Assembly (NCBI GenBank): GCA_001579985.1
Contig: LRSR01006282.1
Span: 1-20,767, forward strand
DNA: 20,767 nucleotides
DNA from: Hypsibius dujardini
Lineage: Eukaryota; Tardigrada; Eutardigrada; Parachela; Hypsibiidae
Direction: 5' to 3'
Shown piece after piece: positions 17,268 through 20,767 of the stretch. The translations under genes were made by a program, and so were the position numbers. Within the stretch, counting starts at the first letter, position 1. The number at the start of each line of letters is the position of its first letter. The notes under the pieces were generated by a model, which made no database searches, was not told the DNA's origin, and saw only the letters and a list, made by a program, of their open reading frames with translations.

Positions 17268-20071
17268 TTATGCCCATATACCATAGCAGGACCATGTGTC
17301 CTTAGCTGCAGTTTCCGGAATGAGGCTCTGCGGTTCGAGAATCCACCACAGTCGCCCTCTGTGCCTGATATAAATCAGGAAGCTGTGTTAGTCACAGGAT
17401 GATTGATTTTATAGCATAAATGTACCTAATAATTGTCATTCGGACAAAGAGACTAATCGTTCCAGCAAATGCGACTAAAACCGCCGAGCTGCTTCCGAAG
17501 GCTGGAACCATCCAAGGACGTCCTATAAATATAGTATGAAAATAATTCAAGCGTTAACGTTGAATGCTTGTTTCACATTCGGGAAGATTTTCAGGAAAGG
17601 TCAAACGCAAAATGTTTCCATTTTAAAGTTTTTTAATTAGTTCCATATTAATGATTATTTATTAAATATATTTCATTGGCATGGCTCAGAAAACTTTTTT
17701 TGACAGAATTCCAAAGTCCGGAAAGCACTGGAGATTCCATATTTCTTTTGATATATTGTAGCGGAACAACTCACGGATGTTCTAAATATGGGGAGAAAAT
17801 GCATCTAAATTTTTTTGGCCTAACAGTAAGTTTATCCGTCTTAATTACTGAAAAGAAGATTGGGAGGTCCAAGTGTGAACGAACGAATTGTGGATGAAGT
17901 GAAACTTACCGGAGTAGCATGCATCACCATCGAGACCGCACAACGGTAATGCCGGTGGAAGGGCGCTGCCTCCATGCCAGATGGATTCCGAGGTCGTTGA
18001 CGTTCTCTCCCAAATATATATGTCATTACGATCGATTTCTGTACCTTTCATGAAGACCTGCAATACACCCCAGCTGCTTTAAATTCGGAGTCTTATGAAA
18101 TAAAATTATTTGCAAGTCCACACGTGACCTTTAACTGTCCTTCTTGCCAATCGAATGACGCCAGCTGAACGATGTGCAGTACCACGCCGCCGCCGCTCAT
18201 TCTCCACAGACCGGTCTGAAGGTTCGGATAGGTTCGATTGCGAATTGAGTCCGCCAAAAATTGTCCGTTGTCTCCGGGGGAGAGTACAGCACTTCTCCCC
18301 AAGGCTTCCACCGCTGCCTAAATGTTAAGATTTGTTCAGGACACACAGGAAAATTTGGAAGGTTTTGGAAGTGCGTTTGAAGGGAGAGGAGAGAAATTGT
18401 TTGACCGAAATTAAAACAGTTTCACTTGATTATAACTCTGGCACAGTTCTGAGTGAACGTGCAATCTGACAGAAAAATCAATAATCTATTCATTGGGTGC
18501 TTTGCACTTACAAGAGCAATTAGCGGCCACGTCATAAATAGGCCTTAAGATGTAGCCGGGAATGGCAGAATCTTTGAAAGGTATTCAACTTTTTTGTAAA
18601 GTTTTATTTCTGGACGGCGAATTAGGGGCTTGACTCGATCTATTCAGAGAGGGATAAAATAGCCGGGAATCTATTGGGCCTCAAAAGGGGGGTTAAATAG
18701 CCAATCCGCATGGGAAATGATATCATATGGTAAATCCAACTTTATGATGACTTGACATACACTGACTTACGACCACATACTGTGAGTATCGTGTAACGTA
18801 AGTTGCCTTTACTTACTATGCCAGCCATTTCCACCGCTGCCTGAGTTGCGGTCATCACAGGTATCGGCTATATTTAGACATAAATATGCAAGGGTTTCGT
18901 ATAAGGTTACATAAGGTTACATATGTAATATGATACATATGGCATTTGCAGCAGCCTGCTCCGAAGATGTTAAGATAAGTTTACCAAACATCTGGCTAGT
19001 TAAAATATAGCAAATGTGCCCACCAAATAGTTGGGTGGTTCGGTATTGTTGTATTCGCACTGGGAGATGTTCGCCCATTTCTGAGCGAGATTTCTGATGG
19101 ACGGTGATCCATATTGTGTCTCATCGACTAGCGACAGAAGCAGCACCGACCGGTAAGCTTCTTTCACTTTCTACAACAGATCAGCTGCGATGTTTAACAA
19201 TATACTGCAGACCACATCTCCGTTTCCAATGAGCACGTAGTTCTGCTGGTCTACAGGCTACTTCATGTCACATTTGTTTTCCTGCGGCTGCCTGCATTCG
19301 TACCTCATCGTCGTCCTGGTATGACTGCCACGTGAAATAGCCGAAATACGAAGAGCACCACGGAACTACGGCAAGGTACACCTAAAAGGTTGATTGGATG
19401 TAATAAACCTATAATCGCATTTAGCTCAACACTGTGATTTGCACAGCGCATGGAGAGATTTTTAATTTGATTTTTCCGAAAATACTGCCAAAACATTTTT
19501 AAGGCATACAGGGTAGATTATTCAAGTACATACGTGGTCTCCGTTAGTCATGTTCCGCCCTGCAGCCGCGATCTAAGAAATAGTGATTTAAATGATAATT
19601 TAATACAACATAGTACATAATACGCACACCAATCGGTTTATATATTACTTTTTTTTAAGGCGAGACTTACTAACAAAATTCGCAGTCCTGAAGGCAGTCC
19701 GAAATATAGAAAGACTAACCAAAAAATAAATTGTAAAATGGGTGAATTGGTTTCTCTATGGAACGCAGGTACCTCGACTCCTTTGGTGGAATTCCCTGAG
19801 GAGTCTGCTAACCGACTGCTCGTCCGAATAAGCTAATGACGAGGCGGTAAATTGAATGCCACACTCGGTCAGTTTGGCGGTCGCTCGAGTGAAGGCGTAG
19901 ATGTAATAGGCTGTTTGGGTTTGACTACCAGTATCGAGACTCGCAACGACCGTTGTCCAGTTGAGATTGTTGAGAAGACTACAGAATACCGCGTTGGGCG
20001 AAGCAAACGGCGTCGTGGAAAGCCAGGTTGGGCTACGTTGTCGATTCCGTATCGCAGGATCCGAAGCTGAA
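17268..20071 (-). CDS. Natriuretic-peptide-receptor / receptor-guanylate-cyclase type protein, 5' incomplete, short cytoplasmic tail
   Basis: Exons (minus): about 20071 (or 20066)-19773, 19714-19671, 19572-19534, 19381-19304, 19170-19024, an optional 18840-18817, 18317-18129, 18057-17910, 17522-17426 and 17364-17268. All joins agree in phase. The ligand-binding ANF_receptor domain is clear: ASDPAIRNRQRSPTWLSTTP, then SLLNNLNWTTVVASLDT, VFLYFGLPSGLRILL, NMTNGDH, VYLAVVPW...FTWQSYQDDDE, KVKEAYRSVLLLSL, DSIRNRTYPNLQTG and LPLCGLDGDACYSG, the family's usual pre-membrane motif. The next exon gives one membrane helix (WMVPAFGSSSAVLVAFAG and following). The final exon adds about 32 residues (RHRGRLWWILEPQSL...) and a TAA. 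No kinase-homology or cyclase exon follows before the ACE gene. The start and the first part of the ligand domain are upstream, probably beyond the right edge. AATAAA on this strand lies near 16967-16977. Confidence 0.9.
18817..18840 (-). other. Candidate 24-nt microexon, partial duplicate of the next exon's start
   Basis: Between ...CGCAACTCAG and a consensus donor (gtaagt) lies a 24-nt open segment encoding AAVEMAGI. The following exon (18317) starts AAVEALGR, and the first 12 bases are identical (GCAGCGGTGGAA). The inclusion length is a multiple of three and phase 0, so the reading frame is kept with or without it. It could be an optional cassette exon or the relic of a duplicated exon. 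Confidence 0.45.
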
Positions 20072-20767
20072 CTACGGAATGCACCCTTCTTACTACCTTC
20101 ACAAGAGGAGATCGTTCGCTTGTTATGAAAGACCTCGCACCCTCGTACGAGAGCCTCTCTAATATCTGGTCACCCAATTTTCAGTCTTATTCTTAGCCAT
20201 TTGCAATGCCCGAGCAGTGACACTCGCTCTTGCCGATTTTCAGAGAGGCATTTTACAACGTCTCTAATTTGTTTTTAAAATTTTAAAAACATTAATAACA
20301 GTCTTAATATTGGTTTTTAAAATTTCATTGGCGAAATACCGATAATTTCATTTCAAAGTTGTGGAAACAGTGAATGATTTCATGTTCCTTAATTTTCACT
20401 GGAACGATGGCCTTTTATCGAAATGCACTCTATATAATTATTTTAGCACCTTCCCATCTCAAATAACATTTTAATTGATTAGCCAAATATTTTTCGGTAT
20501 AATGAGGCAGACCAATGGACAGTTTCAAAAAGGGCCGGGTATAATCGAAACAGAAATAGTTGACGATCACGTGCTTTTTGCACTCCTTATCTCTACTTCC
20601 GATCAAGATTGAAATGCACACATCTCAACTTCAGCTGAGTGGTCGAACAAGCAAATGGCACACCCCCTTTGGAAACCATATACTAGTAGATTTCTCATTT
20701 TTCCCCCGTGAATTGATTGATTCTTAGCAAAAAGTGAATTAATCACACCGTCTTAATCAAAACAATC
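20072..20767. other. Probable intron or upstream sequence of the ANF-receptor gene
   Basis: The missing N-terminal half of the ligand-binding domain (including the family's GPxCxxxC region) was searched for on the minus strand and not seen. An open minus-strand frame at 20430-20621 contains a protein-like stretch (RDKECKKHVIVNYFCFDY), but it does not fit the family at this place and its status is open. Confidence 0.4.

Noticed and set aside
18501-18545. Possible extra ANF-receptor exon reading PIYDVAANCS next to a gtaagt donor
   Set aside because: It resembles the family YDAV motif, but the required phase-0 reading hits a stop (GCC TAT TTA TGA). It cannot join its neighbours in frame.
19869-20177. 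A 102-residue minus-strand frame over the first visible ANF-receptor exon
   Set aside because: It reads a different frame from the one that encodes the ASDPAIRNRQRSPTW motif and joins in phase with the next exon. It is an overlap shadow.
1-20767. CRISPR arrays, bacterial operons, tRNA or rRNA genes
   Set aside because: The intron-rich structure is eukaryotic. No spacer-repeat arrays, ribosomal RNA cores or cloverleaf-type genes were recognised by eye. A tRNAscan or Rfam run would be needed to exclude small RNA genes fully.

Overview
The window looks like nuclear DNA of an invertebrate animal. Its genes are split into many small exons by GT-AG introns, the spacers are AT-rich, and it carries several small inverted-repeat (MITE-like) elements. 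Two genes encode proteins of the invertebrate gustatory-receptor type. Another encodes a single-domain soluble angiotensin-converting enzyme like those of arthropods. Together these suggest an arthropod or a close relative such as a tardigrade. The species cannot be read from the sequence. All exon models below were built by hand from splice signals, reading phase and family resemblance.

Layout: (1) 1-275 (-) is the 5' end of a rhodopsin-like GPCR that runs off the left edge. (2) 276-2201 is intergenic and holds one inverted-repeat element. (3) 2202-5819 (+) is a five-exon gustatory-receptor-like gene (GR-A). (4) 6608-9234 (-) is a second gustatory-receptor-like gene (GR-B), tail to tail with GR-A; a strong hairpin lies just past its apparent stop, and its first intron is nearly filled by a long inverted repeat. 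(5) 9585-14632 (-) is a complete 14-exon ACE gene. The model gives 635 residues with every catalytic residue checked present. (6) 14633-17267 is mostly non-coding, with two candidate plus-strand exons. (7) 17268 to about 20071 (-) is the 3' part of a natriuretic-peptide-receptor / receptor-guanylate-cyclase type gene. It has the extracellular ligand-binding (ANF) domain and the membrane helix, but it stops about 32 codons after the helix. No kinase-homology or cyclase domain is visible before the ACE gene.

A family of about 160-180 bp palindromic elements occurs four times, always inside introns. Two copies lie in opposite orientation within the last ACE intron. Adjacent ACE introns also carry tracts of the same CAGA/TCTG tetranucleotide.

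Functionally, the left half holds candidate receptors (one GPCR, two GR-type). The right half holds two same-strand genes whose relatives end peptide signals: an extracellular peptidase, and a receptor shaped like the vertebrate clearance receptor NPR-C. A functional link between those two is inference only.
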